In this document: in pieces, positions 52,170 to 62,691 of the stretch
How positions within the stretch are numbered: position 1 is the stretch's first letter
Layout: every line of letters begins with the position of its first letter
Source of the DNA: Cricetomys ansorgei
Lineage: Eukaryota; Chordata; Mammalia; Rodentia; Nesomyidae
Assembly (NCBI GenBank): GCA_026225945.1
Contig: JAMJFZ010002503.1
Span: 1-64,000 of the forward strand
Length of the DNA: 64,000 nucleotides
Direction of reading: 5' to 3'
Translations under genes and position numbers: made by a program
The notes under the pieces: generated by a model
Seen by the model: the letters and a program-made list of their open reading frames with translations, nothing else
Told to the model about the DNA's origin: nothing
Database searches by the model: none

Positions 52170-52672
52170 GCGGGCTCCATTCAGCATTTCCCTCAGCGGT
52201 GGTACACTACGGGGCTCCATGGAGAGACATGCTATCTTCCATGTGATGCGTGTAGTACAGTCTTCACAGAGGAGTGCCCTGTAGTCTCCATGGAGGGATA
52301 TGATGCAGTTGCTTTGGTGGGGTGTCATTCAGAATCTTACTGGTGGGTGTAATTCAGTTTCCTTGGGGCACCATTCAATATCTTCCTGGGGGTGTAATCC
52401 AGACTGGTGGGTGGATCACTGCAGACATTCCAGTGACTTTAATCAGCTTTCCTGGTGGGTTCTATTTGTAGTTTCCCCTGCAGGTATAAGTCACAGCCTC
52501 CCTAGTGGGGCGCAATTTGGACTCTTCTTTGAAGGGTTATATAGTCTCCTGGCTGGTGTAATCCAGGTATCTTCTGGTGAAACATGTCTCTCTAGGCAAG
52601 GTGTCCTTCAGAACCTTCCCTGAAGTGCAATTCCATCTCCTGATTGTGTTTAGAATCTCCCTGTGGGGAGGG
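52170..52672. repeat. Very decayed ~24-bp tandem repeat
   Basis: About 20 units of 20-28 bp can be read, each with a centre like CAGNNTCTTCC and a boundary like TGGTGGGGTGTAATT. Clear examples are GGTGTCATTCAGAATCTTAC (52320), GGTGTAATTCAGTTTCCTTG (52346), GGTGTAATCCAGACTGGTGG (52392), GGTGTAATCCAGGTATCTTC (52556) and GGTGTCCTTCAGAACCTTCC (52600). No known repeat family recognised. Confidence 0.72.
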
Positions 52673-53369
52673 GCCGATGCTCATGCGGTCTGGGAGGAGG
52701 GCTGGGATGCTCAGTGATAAACAGTTCTCGGGAGGGGAGCGGCTTTGTGAGCCACTGTCTCCAGCAGCTCGGCGGAGGCGTGGGAACCAGGGCAGGGGCT
52801 GTGGCATCCGAGACACGTTGAAGATGACACCCCCCAGGTTCCAGAGCTCGACCTGCTAGCCTTGGCAGAATGTGGGAATGAGGGCAGTACCCCCCGGACT
52901 TTCAGAGGGGGTGCCAGCGCTCCTTGTTGGGTAAGACTCTTTTATGTTGTGGTTGCTATTTCAACACAAAATGCACCCTCTTTTATGAACAATTTTGAAA
53001 ACAGATGGCTTTTAAAAACATCCTTACTTAGAGAAATAAAAAGTTGTTAATCCTGCGTTTGTCTCTCCATTAAAAATTTAAAAACTAGATCGTAAAAATC
53101 TATGCAACTGGGGACCCAGACCTTGGAGATTTCTTGAATACAGTTTGATGGCACTTTCTCGTTTGAAAGATGTGTTCTTAAAACAGTGGCGCCATTTTAA
53201 ACAGACAGATGACAGGATAAGAGAAGCACCAGTTTGCCTGTCCAGAGACGTCGGGACCCGGCATACCTTCCCCATTTCTCCTATGTTTCCCTGTGACCCT
53301 TGTGGTAAGGTGTTTCCAGCTCTCCCCACCCAGACCCGGACAGTGAGTGGGCTACAGCCCCGGCCAGTC
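52673..53369. other. Unique sequence; AT-rich 52940-53160
   Basis: The left part is GC-rich and the centre AT-rich, with no repeat recognised. Confidence 0.4.
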
Positions 53370-53545
53370 CTTTGCTTATATCCGCATGTGTGTGTACGTG
53401 CACCACTGTGTGCAGTACCCCAGACAGCCAGAAGGGGGTGTCTCTGGATCTGGAGTTACAGACAGTTGTGAGCTGCCATGTGGGTGCTGGGAACTGAACT
53501 CAGGTCCTCTGCAAGAGCAACAAGTGCTTACCGCACATATATAAA
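53370..53545 (-). mobile_element. B3 SINE
   Basis: GTGTGTACGTGCACCACTGT, GCCAGAAGGGGGTGTCTCTG, CTGGAGTTACAGACAGTTGT, CCATGTGGGTGCTGGGAACT and CAGGTCCTCTGCAAGAGCAA. The 5' end borders an ATAAAATA-rich stretch (53541-53567). Confidence 0.87.
53427..53447. promoter_or_regulatory. CTCF-like motif within the B3
   Basis: CCAGAAGGGGGTGTC resembles the CCAnnAGGKGGCR core bound by CTCF. B2-class rodent SINEs are known to have spread such sites. Binding is not shown by sequence alone; the related site in the neighbouring B3 at about 54168 (CCAGAAGAGGGTG) is weaker. Confidence 0.3.
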
Positions 53546-53569
53546 AAATAAAATAAAATAATAAAGATC

Positions 53570-53800
53570 GCTCACTCTCCCAGCCGTTATCAGTTCCCAG
53601 CAGCCCCGTGGCTAAGGCTGGGACTTTGTGACCTCCCTCTCCATGCTGGGGTTTGGTCTAGCTTGAGCAGGCACAGGTCCTGTGAGTTCATATGTGCAGC
53701 TGCCCGGCTGTGTTAAAGACACCGTGAAGTCAGGCGTGGTCTCTGTGTCTTGTGTTTCTTCCCCCTCATCCACAACGATCCCTAAGCCTTGGGTGGAGGG
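53570..53800 (-). mobile_element. Rodent L1 (Lx-type) 3'-region fragment
   Basis: CCTCCCTCTCCATGCTGGGG, TGAGCAGGCACAGGTCCTGT and GTGAGTTCATATGTGCAGCT match the same repeat as 46020-46445 in the same orientation. Confidence 0.5.
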
Positions 53801-53875
53801 TGTGTGGCATCATGTCCTGTCAGCCTTGGGTGGAGGGTGAACCCAAGGTATGTTAGTAAGTGAGAAAGCAACACA

Positions 53876-53921
<46 letters not shown>
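53876..53921. repeat. (GT)22 microsatellite
   Basis: Pure dinucleotide run. Confidence 0.97.
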
Positions 53922-53925
<4 letters not shown>

Positions 53926-54104
53926 GGATGGACAAGCATGGCCTACATGTAAGTTAAGCCAGAGCTATGTAATCATTTTTTATTTCATTTTACTTTTTGC
54001 TCATGACCCCTTTTCAGTGGAGACGTTTTTACCTGAGCCCTAGTCTGCAGGTATATAATCAAAATCAAACATTTACTGATAATAAGACATAATGAACTTT
54101 GTTT

Positions 54105-54303
54105 TAATTGAAAACATTAAATTATCTGTATATGCATTTGTCTGTGTTGGAGTATGTGTGTCAGAGGCCAGAAGAGGGTGTTGGGTCCCCTGGAGCTGGT
54201 GTTACAGGTGATTGTGAGCGACCCAACATGGGTGCTGGGAAACAAGTTCAGGTCCTCTGCCGGAGCAGCCAGTGCCCTGAACCACCGAGCTAACTCTCTA
54301 ACC
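54105..54303 (-). mobile_element. B3 SINE
   Basis: GGCCAGAAGAGGGTGTTGGG, TGGTGTTACAGGTGATTGTG, CATGGGTGCTGGGAAACAAG, TTCAGGTCCTCTGCCGGAGC and ACCGAGCTAACTCTCTAACC at the 5' end. Confidence 0.88.
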
Positions 54304-54799
54304 CCTGTACAATTTCTTTCTTTCAAGTTATTTTTATGAGCTTTATTTTAAAGCGAGTATTTGATATACATATAATTTTATCATTTATTAAAAATGGAAA
54401 CCACTTTGCATACGGAGATGGGTGTGATTGTTTATTCTTACATAAAGAACTAAATCTTGGCTGAATGTTTGCTGCTGTAGATTTAGGACGTCTTCAGTGT
54501 TCTTGAGAGTGGACTGATATTTTGATTTTATAACCCTCGGTGCTGTAAACACTGCTTTGCATAAACACAGTACAACATGGCAGAAGTATATTTAGGGCTG
54601 TTTTAGAAGCTGTTGGAAATTTCATCCTAACCCCAAGCCAAAATTCCCTTAGTGATTTTATGAATCTCGAACTAGCAACTCAAACATTTTAACACAAGCT
54701 AATCCAGAGATGTTCTAATCTCGTGCTTATATGCTGAGGAATGACAGGAGGAAATTCTGGAAGCCTTTGTCTTCTGTAGTTAAGTCACGTGTGAAGATA
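54304..54799. other. Candidate conserved non-coding island
   Basis: About 490 bp of AT-rich, repeat-free, non-repetitive DNA with forkhead-like TGTAAACA (54545), TGCATAAA and TATTTAGG words. No coding signs. It is bounded on both sides by rodent SINEs that have not entered it. Confidence 0.35.
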
Positions 54800-54974
54800 T
54801 TATTATTATTACCGTTGTTGTTGTTTTGTTTTCCAGACAGGGTCTCTCTGCTGTAGCTCTGGCTGTCACAGAACTCATTTTCTAGACCAGGCTGGCCTCG
54901 AACTCACAGAGATCCGCCTGCCTCTGCCTCCCAAGTGCTGGGATTAAAGGCGTGCGCCGCCGCCACCCTGCTTA
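54800..54974 (-). mobile_element. B1 SINE, well preserved
   Basis: Tail complement (TTATTATTACC, TTGTTGTTGTTTTG), AGACAGGGTCTCTCTGCTGT, CAGGCTGGCCTCGAACTCAC, AGATCCGCCTGCCTCTGCCT, GTGCTGGGATTAAAGGCGTG and CGCCGCCGCCACC at the 5' end. The closest to consensus in the window. Confidence 0.95.
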
Positions 54975-55235
54975 ATATTTATTTTTAATTACATATGTGT
55001 GCCTGTGTGTGTGCCTGTGTGTATGTGCGTGCGTGCGTGTGTGTGTGTGTGTGCGCGTGCGCACGTGCGTGTGCTTGTGCATGTGTGAGTATGCACATAA
55101 GTGCAGTGCCTACTGAGGCTGGAGGTGTTAGACCTTCTGGAGTTGGAATTAAAAGCGATTGTGAGCCGAGAGTTCAGGTCATCTGCAGGAGCAGCGTGTG
55201 CTCTTTGGCTGCTGAGGCGTCTCTGCCGATTACCA
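54975..55235 (-). mobile_element. B3 SINE with TG/GCGT expansion
   Basis: TATTTATTTTTAATTACATA, then a TG/GCGTGCG-rich block at 54995-55085, then GAGGCTGGAGGTGTTAGACC, CTGGAGTTGGAATTAAAAGC, GTTCAGGTCATCTGCAGGAG and TGCTGAGGCGTCTCTGCCG. The alternating GCGCGTGCGCACGTGCGTG patch near 55052 is Z-DNA-prone. Confidence 0.82.
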
Positions 55236-55499
55236 GCTTGCTTCTATAAGAACAGACAGCTCCATTCACAGGGGAAGCATGGTGATTGCAGTCTTGAATA
55301 TGAGGGTGTTCCGGTGTTCGCTGGCATTGCATGGCCTGAAATACCCGGTGCAGCACGGGAGAGTGCTCCCAGCAAGCCCTCAGATTCATTACCTGTGAGG
55401 TTTGGGATTCGTGTAGGACACTGTACATTGAGGAACCTTTCACTGTTGCCAGACTTTTCCTGACTCCAGCATTCAGTCATGTGACCTCCATATGCATGC
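55236..55499. other. Unique spacer
   Basis: Nothing recognised. Confidence 0.35.
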
Positions 55500-55735
55500 T
55501 TATGCCTTTATTTTTAGCTTTATTTATCTTATTTTATGTGTACGAGTGTTTTGCCTGTGTGTAAGTCTGCGTACTATGTGAGAGCCTGGTTCCCACGTAG
55601 GCCAGAAGAAGGTGTTGGATTTTTTGGAACTGGAGTTAAAGATAGTTCCGAGCCACCATGTGGGTGCTGGAAACTCGACCCAGGTTCCCTACAATAGCAG
55701 CCAGCGCTCTTAACCACTGAGCCGTCTCTCATATT
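55500..55735 (-). mobile_element. B3 SINE
   Basis: TTATTTATCTTATTTTATGT tail side, GGCCAGAAGAAGGTGTTGGA, TTGGAACTGGAGTTAAAGAT, CCACCATGTGGGTGCTGGAA and CTTAACCACTGAGCCGTCTC at the 5' end. Confidence 0.9.
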
Positions 55736-55752
55736 TTTTTAATCACATACAC

Positions 55753-55950
55753 AGGGCTGGAGAGATGGCTCGGAAGTTAAGGGAACTGTCTGCTCTTGCA
55801 GAGGACCTGAGTTTGGTTTCCAGCACCTACATGGAGTCTCTAACTACCTGTCCCTCCAGCTGCATGGGACTGGACACCCTCTGCTGGCCTCTTTGGGCAC
55901 TGCACTGGCGTGTACAGACACATACGAAGACAAATTGACAAAGCTAATAA
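55753..55950 (+). mobile_element. B3 SINE
   Basis: CAGGGCTGGAGAGATGGCTC, TGCTCTTGCAGAGGACCTGA, CCAGCTGCATGGGACTGGAC and ACCCTCTGCTGGCCTCTTTG, tail poorly preserved. It lies head-to-head with the B3 at 55500-55735, 17 bp apart. Confidence 0.88.
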
Positions 55951-56214
55951 GCCACACGCATGGAATGCTCTGGAAAAAGGGACACGAAGTTGTTGGCTGT
56001 GGTGGCCTTTGAGAAAGAGGCCAAAGTTAGCTAGGGAGGGGAACTTCCAGGTTTTACTAACTGTTTTGCTTCCGATTGTTTGAGTGGTTTTTCTTACAGG
56101 AAAATAAACACACGTTGTGTTTTGCAATTCAAAAATAGAGCTACAGCAAGCCTCACGAGCAAGTCATAAAACACAAGCTCCCAGTCACGGTGCCGCATTT
56201 ATCCCGCGTACACG
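55951..56214. other. Unique spacer
   Basis: Nothing recognised. Confidence 0.35.
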
Positions 56215-56400
56215 TAATGGCTGCAGTTAATATTATCCACGCACTCACCGGGAGGCAGGGTCTACTGTAAGCATTTTAAGCAACTCATTTCCCCCTGCAA
56301 ATCACACTGTGAAGGAAGATACCCATGCTTCACACGTGAGGAAAATAAGCTCAGAGGGGTGAAGTCATGTCCTTAAAGTCACACAGCTGGTGGGTAGAAG
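56215..56400 (-). mobile_element. MIR SINE
   Basis: Antisense MIR: GTAAGCATTTTAAGCAACTC, CACACGTGAGGAAAATAAGC, TCAGAGGGGTGAAGTCATGT and AAAGTCACACAGCTGGTGGG. This is the best preserved MIR in the window, covering most of the element. Confidence 0.87.
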
Positions 56401-57369
56401 ATATTTATTTCTGTAATGACCCAACCTTTTCGTAGATAGGAACACTAGTAAATTCTTTTAAATATGAATTTTAAGCTCTGACTCAGCTTTAAAAATAACG
56501 AGACACTACACTCCGCGCTTGCAAGATTCCGAGATCATTAGCGGACGGCTGACGTGTTGTTTGCTTGGCTTCATTTGAACACAGCTCTCCTTGGAAGAGT
56601 CCTTGGACACGGGGGAGACGCCGGGACCCCGTCAGCGGTCTCGACCTGAAATAAAGCTTTATTCCTGTTTGAAATAAGAATCACTAGGTAGGACACGCGG
56701 TAGCTTTGCCCTGCGGTTTGGCTGTGAACGGAGCCTCAGCAGATTCAGGCTTTTGGAGAATGTTCTAATTCTGGTTGGAAGTGTCATTCATTTACCCTCT
56801 GCCTCAGAACCAGGTGTCAATCGCCCCCGACAGAATGGAAGGGGGTGCTCTCTCGTCGTGCACTGGGCTATCAGCACCAATGCCTTTCCGGAAGCCTCTG
56901 TGGGTGTCTTTACAGAGTCCTTGACTCTGCAGTGGGCTCTTCGGGTCACACGCCATCCCTTCCACACCTCGGTGAACCAGTTCCACCGCAGAGATCTCCA
57001 AATGCGTCGTTTCGTGAAGCCCTTAAAACCGTTAAATTAATAAAAGCAACTTAACAGAACCCTGATTAGTTGGAAATTGCTTTAAATTTGGTCATTAAGT
57101 TTTAGGGAACATGTAATTTTCTCTACATCTGGCACAGCTGCGAGGCACACAGAATGAGAGCTGGAGTGGGGGGTAATGGGTGGGGGGAGATATCCCGGAT
57201 CCTTTGCCATTGACGGTTTCTGCACCACTGGCCCGCACCCCCAGGAACCCGAGTCTTGCTGAGGTATTATCTCATCCCGTCATGCTTCAAGAAAGCACTC
57301 TCTTCCTGGGTCAGGCAGGAAGGCACAGAGCAGCTGGGTGTCCAGGGAGCCGGGGTCCCTCCCCGAGAG
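56401..57369. other. Unique sequence; candidate conserved island 56950-57130
   Basis: No repeats recognised in nearly 1 kb. 56400-56690 and 56950-57130 are AT-rich with ATTA clusters (AACCGTTAAATTAATAAAAG near 57027). No exon seen. TATCCC words and a GGGGGGAGA run lie near 57180. Confidence 0.4.
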
Positions 57370-57470
57370 CCCGGGAATGTGCTGAGTTACCTGGGCACAG
57401 TCGCTGCCTCTGTGTGCTGACGTGCCCATCTGTGACACAGCTATGTCCGCCTCTTACTGTTTTGCTGGGC
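57370..57470 (+). mobile_element. MIR SINE remnant
   Basis: CTGAGTTACCTGGGCACAGT and GCCCATCTGTGACACAGCTA follow the MIR TGTGTGACCTTGGGCAAGT and CATCTGTAAAATG order. Heavily mutated. Confidence 0.4.
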
Positions 57471-57604
57471 AGGGCAGGGACGCCGTGTCTTGGTAGAAGC
57501 TAACTGGAAAACCTCGCGTGTGCTATTTGGATAACCCCGCGTGGGAAGGTTACGTGACCACCTCCATCTCCGTTAAGCGGCTTGTGGCTCACTGGTGATA
57601 TGGA

Positions 57605-57950
57605 TACAGCTTGTGAGGGCTGATATTGATTATCAGTTTGGAAGGATCAAGAATCCCTAGGAGAGTAGCCTCTGAGCATGCCAAGAAACTGTTTGTAGAT
57701 GACGTAACTGAGGCGGGAAAACCCTCCTGCATGTGGGAGGCACCGTCCCGTGGGATGGAGTCCCAGACTGAGTATTTAGGAGAAAGAGAGCTGAGCGCCA
57801 GCAACCCTTCTCTCTCTGCTTCCTGGGGGTGGGTGGGATTGGATCTCCCATACCTTCCTGGCCGTGATGGATAGTTCTCCTTCATCAGCCATGAGCCCAA
57901 ATAAATCCTTCCTTCCTTGAGTCCCTTTTGTCAAGCAGCCAGCGTAGGAC
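57605..57950 (+). mobile_element. MaLR-type LTR
   Basis: TTGATTATCAGTTTGGAAGG, CTGCATGTGGGAGGCACCGT, TGAGCGCCAGCAACCCTTCT, CTCTGCTTCCTGGGGGTGGG and GTGATGGATAGTTCTCCTTC, then CCCAAATAAATCCTTCCTTC with an intact AATAAA polyadenylation signal at about 57899. Same group as 19890-20213. Confidence 0.68.
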
Positions 57951-58469
57951 CTAGAACCCAGACTTGGATCTCCAAGACACCCATACTCAACCCTGCGAGG
58001 GTGTTTGCAGCCAGCCTCTTCCTGGCAACGCTTGCTAAGGTTTAACAAGCTTGGATGCCGATTCTCAGCAGTGTGGTTGACCGATGTTTCTTGGTGCTCG
58101 GCCATGGGCTGGTGACACCACCTGATTTCCACTGGCTCTGTGATGCCTTCGTGTTTTCACCCCAAGGAACTTGCCAGGTTTTTATAGGCAAAACCCCAAG
58201 CCGAGAGGGATGAAGTAACATGCCCTGGCTGGGGATTGCTTGGACATTATGGAGAGGAACGCCTGGGGTGTCTAATGTGTACATTGTTGAGTGAGAGCTA
58301 CAGCCTAGGGCTAGGAGAGACTCAGATGGGACCATCTGTGTCCTTGGCCACAGCTAGCCGCTGAGCCAAGTCCCACACGCCAGTGGCCATAGCTGTGAGG
58401 ACCAGACGCCGTAGTCTTCCCCTAGACGCCCCAGTCTTCCCCAGGCTGTCAATCACTTTCACAACTGTG
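57951..58469. other. Unique sequence with 20-bp duplication
   Basis: GACGCCGTAGTCTTCCCCTA is followed directly by GACGCCCCAGTCTTCCCCAG at 58405-58445. Nothing else recognised. Confidence 0.4.
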
Positions 58470-58585
58470 AGGCCTGTGCCTCCCACTTTACAGAGGAAGA
58501 AGTGGGCCTAGTGTGTTTACAGGACTTTCCCAAAGGCATCCTGTTAGTTGTGGCAGCTCAGTGCTTTGAACCCAGAGGCATGGAG
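58470..58585 (-). mobile_element. MIR SINE remnant
   Basis: CCACTTTACAGAGGAAGAAG, CAGGACTTTCCCAAAGGCAT and GCTCAGTGCTTTGAACCCAG match the antisense MIR core (CATTTTACAGATGAGGAAAC, CTTGCCCAAGGTCAC, GATTCGAACCCAG). Confidence 0.6.
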
Positions 58586-58709
58586 CAAAGAAGGAATTCC
58601 TGAGGGACTGAGGAAGAGGCAGGCAGGGACTGGGGCGAGGGATGGGGGGAGAATGTTCACTCAGGAAAATGCTGGTCTCGCTCCCGTGAAGACCCATCCC
58701 TAGAAATTA
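58586..58709. other. Unique spacer
   Basis: Nothing recognised. Confidence 0.3.
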
Positions 58710-58970
58710 TATTTAAAATGTGAAGCAGAGTGGCATATGCTTGTAACCTCGGCAATGGGGACACAGAGACAGGCCTGTCCCTGGGGGCTCATTGGTCAGC
58801 CAGATTGTCCTACTTGGTGTGTTCCAGGTCAGTGAGAAACCCTGTCTCAAAAATCAAGGTGGGTCATTCCTGGGAATGATGCCTGAGGTTGTCTTCTGGC
58901 CTTCATATACATGTGTACACACACACACACCCACACACACACACACCCACACACACACACACACACATGG
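58710..58970 (+). mobile_element. B4/RSINE1 SINE with CA tail
   Basis: GTGGCATATGCTTGTAACCT, GCCTGTCCCTGGGGGCTCAT, GTCAGTGAGAAACCCTGTCT, CAAAAATCAAGGTGGGTCAT and GAGGTTGTCTTCTGGCCTTC, then an interrupted CA run (58916-58968). The 5' ID-like head is missing. Confidence 0.82.
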
Positions 58971-59897
58971 TGGGGGCTCTGGGTAGACTACTCTTGACTA
59001 GCTTCTCCTTGACCTTCCACAGAGAGCTCGGATTTGGTAGCAGCCAGGGGTTTGGTGCCCTGTTTCTCATGGGCATCAGAACTCTCTGAGGACTCTGGCA
59101 TCTTTTGTAATAAACACTTTTTTATTAAATTCCTTCCCTGTACAATCCCCTTCTCTGTCCTTTAAAAAGAGGTCTTTGCTCTCCAGAGAGTGTGCCATTT
59201 TTCAAGCCACACATCTCCCGGGAGAGCCAAGTGCTGCCTGGAATTTATGGCCATTACGTGAGCGGCTGTGGTCACAAACCTGCTGGTGCTCAGGTAGGAT
59301 CTGGTGAACTTACTCTGTGGCTGAAGGAGGAAGAAGATGATAGAACTTTATGAACAATGAAGGACAGACCCGGAGACAGAATCGTTCTGCCGGTGTGGAC
59401 CCACCCGAGGGGAGAAGGCACAGACACGGGTCACACACGCTTTGATGGCTGGTCCCCAGTGCAGAGTCCAGGTGGCAGGTTTCCGGTTTATGACAGAAGT
59501 GGACACACTTCGAGCCCTGCAGGTGCCCTGAGCCCCCTGGGAACTGCTGGCTGGAGGAGATCAGAGCAGCCGCTTGGAAAGACGATCTCTATGTACCAAC
59601 AGGGTGTGGAGGGAGATTTCACGGAGCTGTCACCAGCTGCAGGCTCCTCTTGATGTCAGCTATCGTCTCTGAGGCCGTGATGACGGGCATTTGAAGAGGC
59701 CCGGGAACGTGGTACACGACATTTACTTTAGTGTCCTCCATCCTTCCGTTCCTCCAGTGTCCTTCTCGTCGATGCGTATAAAGGCTCACACCCGTGGAAG
59801 CCTATATCCATGAACACAAGCCCATGTGGGACCTGAGCTAAAAGAATCTTTGGTGTTTTGTCTTGTCTTGTTTGAAACAGGGTGTGTCCTACTTATC
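58971..59897. other. Unique sequence, no feature seen
   Basis: An AATAAACACTTTTTTATT word at about 59110. No exon or repeat recognised. Confidence 0.4.
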
Positions 59898-60268
59898 TAT
59901 GTGTTGTTCTTGTAATCACAGTGACCAAAAATAACTTGGAAAAGGAAAGGATTTATTCGGCTCACAGATCACGGTTCATCAAGGAAAAGCCAGGGCATGA
60001 ACATAGAGGCAAGAACTGAAGCAGAGAGCCCAGGGCAATGCTGCTTATTGGCTTACTTCCAGGCTCACGTTCAGCTATCTTTCTTACATAGCCAGGGTTC
60101 GTCTGCCTAGGGAAGGTGCCGCCAACAGTAGGCTGTGCCCTCCTGTCTCTAATTAGCAATTTAAAAAAATCCCTATAGATATGCCCATAAGGCAATCTGA
60201 CGGAGGCAGTTTCTCAGTTGAAGTTCCCTCGTCTCAGGTACGTGAAGCTGACAACTGAAGCTAACTAC
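59898..60268 (-). mobile_element. MaLR-type LTR
   Basis: Antisense LTR: TGTAATCACAGTGACCAAAA, AAGGATTTATTCGGCTCACA, CAGGGCAATGCTGCTTATTG, AGTAGGCTGTGCCCTCCTGT, AATCTGACGGAGGCAGTTTC and AAGCTGACAACTGAAGCTAA. Confidence 0.72.
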
Positions 60269-60463
60269 GACAGGGTCTCGTGTAGCCCAGGCTGCCCCGG
60301 AACTCACTACTTAGCTGAGGCTGACCTTGAACTTCTGATCTTCTTGCCTCCACCTCCCAGGGGCTGGTTTCGCAGGCATGTGCCAACACACCCAGTTTAC
60401 AAGGGTAGCCAGAGTTTGGAGCATGCCAGGCCGGTAGTCTAGTAACTGAGGTGCTTCCTCAGC
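60269..60463 (-). mobile_element. B4 (ID-B1 composite) SINE
   Basis: B1 part: GACAGGGTCTCGTGTAGCCC, GAACTCACTACTTAGCTGAG, GGCATGTGCCAACACACCCA. A decayed antisense ID follows: AGAGTTTGGAGCATGCCAGG, TAGTAACTGAGGTGCTTCCT. It directly adjoins the LTR. Confidence 0.72.
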
Positions 60464-61519
60464 CTCCAAAGGATGTGTTCTCAAAACAACACTGTATTTA
60501 ATAACATGAGATATTTCGGGCTTGTGGAGTGATGTTTTCAGGAGCAGAACCTGAAAACAAGTAATAAACACTTCCTCTGAATTCCCGCCGTCCACAGTCC
60601 CCTTTCTCTTGTCAATATCTGGTCAAAACACAATCGTTCTTATTCCCTGTTAGTTAAAAAAAAAAAAAAAATCAGCTCTATCTTTCCAAAAGTCTGGAGA
60701 AGTTTCCCTTGTGGGTTTCAATGATTCTTGGAGTCTAGGGCTTTGAGTGCAACTGGAGAAAGATCTATAGAGAGGGTATGTTTGGACAGGTATTGAATAT
60801 AATAAACCATATTTAAATATTTATATGCAGAATTACTCTTTTTATGGTGCTGTTCTTTAAATCGTTGAAAAAGGTCCCATCATTTCTCCGAAAGATACAC
60901 GAGCACTGTCTGTCCCCACATAGATCATTCTGGTCCACGAAGGGTGTCCTCAGCCTGGAAATGACTTGTACACACCGCCCTTTACATGTAGGTTGCCGTG
61001 CCTAGCATCTCATCCTGCTGTCTCACGGCGATGCTTGCAAGGTTTCTTCTGAAAATAGGACTTTATCTGCAGGAGTCTGGGAGAGGAAGGAGCAAGGAGG
61101 AAAAGCCGCCAGCTCGGTCCAGAGCGCCCGTGGGTCCAGCTGTCCTTTGTCCGACCCCACCTTCACTGAGCCCCTGAGAGGGCTTGGGGCTAAGAGAAAT
61201 GTCTGGTTCTTCTCTTCTGCTGTGAGTGTTTGAGTTGTGTGATTTTTAGTTTCCACTTGTGCCCTCGAGGCTTCTTTTCTTTGTCAATTTGAAGAGCCCT
61301 GTCTATTCCTGGGAGTTATCCTGATAATAACCGTTTGTTTTTTTAGATTGATTCCTGTGAAGTGCATTAGGCATCTCACTCGCTACCGTGGGAGAGCTGT
61401 CACACTTCGCCGAGTAAGGGTCCTGAGCACTGGCCTGGAGGAAGGTTCTAGATGCATGGTTTCTTTGCTAGATGTATGTTCCTAGATGAAGGTTTCTAGA
61501 TGGTTGTTCTACCAAACAA
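60464..61519. other. Unique sequence with A16 run
   Basis: An A-run lies at 60656-60671. 60760-60880 is AT-rich. 61260-61340 faintly resembles very old L1 antisense, but not enough to call. Confidence 0.35.
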
Positions 61520-62100
61520 ACACAGGCATGCGCACGCGCACACACAATAGAGACAGAAACAGTCACAGACACAGATACACATACACACACACACAGGCAC
61601 ACAGACACAGACACAGGCACAGACACACATGCACACACAGGCACACACACACAGGCACAGACACACATACACACACACAGGCACACACAGAGGCATAGAC
61701 ACAGACACACATACACACACACAGGCACACACACAGGCATAGACACAGACACACACACACACACACACAGCACACACACACACACAGGCACACACACAGA
61801 GGCATAGACACAGACACACATACACACACACAGGCACACACACACACACACACAGGCACACACACAGGCATAGACACAGACACACACACACACACACACA
61901 CAGGCACACACACACAGGCACAGACACAGACACACATACACACACACACACAGGCACACACACACACAGGCACAGACACACATACACACACACACAGGCA
62001 CACACACACACAGGCGCACACACACAGGCATACACAGACACACATACACACACACACAGGCATACACACGCAGACACAGGCACAGGCACAGGCACAGACA
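61520..62100. repeat. ~580-bp (CA)n/(CAGG)n/(CAGA)n array
   Basis: CA runs punctuated by GGCACA, GACACAGA, ATACACA and GGCATAGACACAGACACA words. The last recurs at about 61692, 61738, 61801 and 61866, so roughly 50-65-bp higher-order units are present. Minus-strand frames of up to 318 codons are artefacts. Confidence 0.96.
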
Positions 62101-62648
62101 CACCCCAGCCACCTGAGCCACCACAGGGGAGAAGGGCTGGGCGGCCAGCTGGCCATTGCTTTGGTTCTGTCCACCCTCTGAACATGGGAAGACTTCCCCT
62201 CCTTCCAACCTTATGATGTTGGGGGACTGACCCCCTTGGGTTAGCCATGACAGATGAGTGGAGCGACAGGAACACTGCCTGGATTGTGGAAGCTGGAGTC
62301 TCATGCCCCACCACGTTCCTTTCTCTGCCCTGACCGTTTGGGAGTGTGCAGCCAAGCTTCCGTCCCCACAGCCCCGAGAGAAGACCATGAGTCCCAGACT
62401 CCCCAGCAGAGCTCCAGGGGCCATACGGTCTGAGCAGTAAATAAACCCTCTTGTTACTACAACCTAGCCGAACCTGTCCTGACAGATGGAGGCAGACACA
62501 GGCCGGTGGTCACGGGAAATGTGACATTCTCCACCACAGACAGCTCATTCACATTGTCCTGGGTGTCCTGATGGGACAGGCTTGCCGGTATCTAATATGT
62601 AGGTAATCGCCGTTCACAAATAGAAGATGAAAGTGGGAAAGGAGAGGG

Positions 62649-62651
<3 letters not shown>
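62101..62651. other. Unique sequence, possible LTR end at 62430-62470
   Basis: CAGTAAATAAACCCTCTTGT at 62434-62453 resembles a MaLR polyadenylation region, but the upstream 250 bases do not match clearly. Confidence 0.3.

Positions 62652-62691
<40 letters not shown>
62652..62691. repeat. (AG)n microsatellite
   Basis: About 19 AG units. Confidence 0.96.

Noticed and set aside
61260..61340. Very old L1 antisense fragment
   Set aside because: Only faint word similarity; not enough to support a call.
61468..62424. 318-codon minus-strand frame
   Set aside because: Translation of the CA array with short unique ends; no domain outside the repeat.
62200..62470. Another MaLR LTR
   Set aside because: Only the AATAAACCCTCTTGT end resembles an LTR; the upstream body does not.
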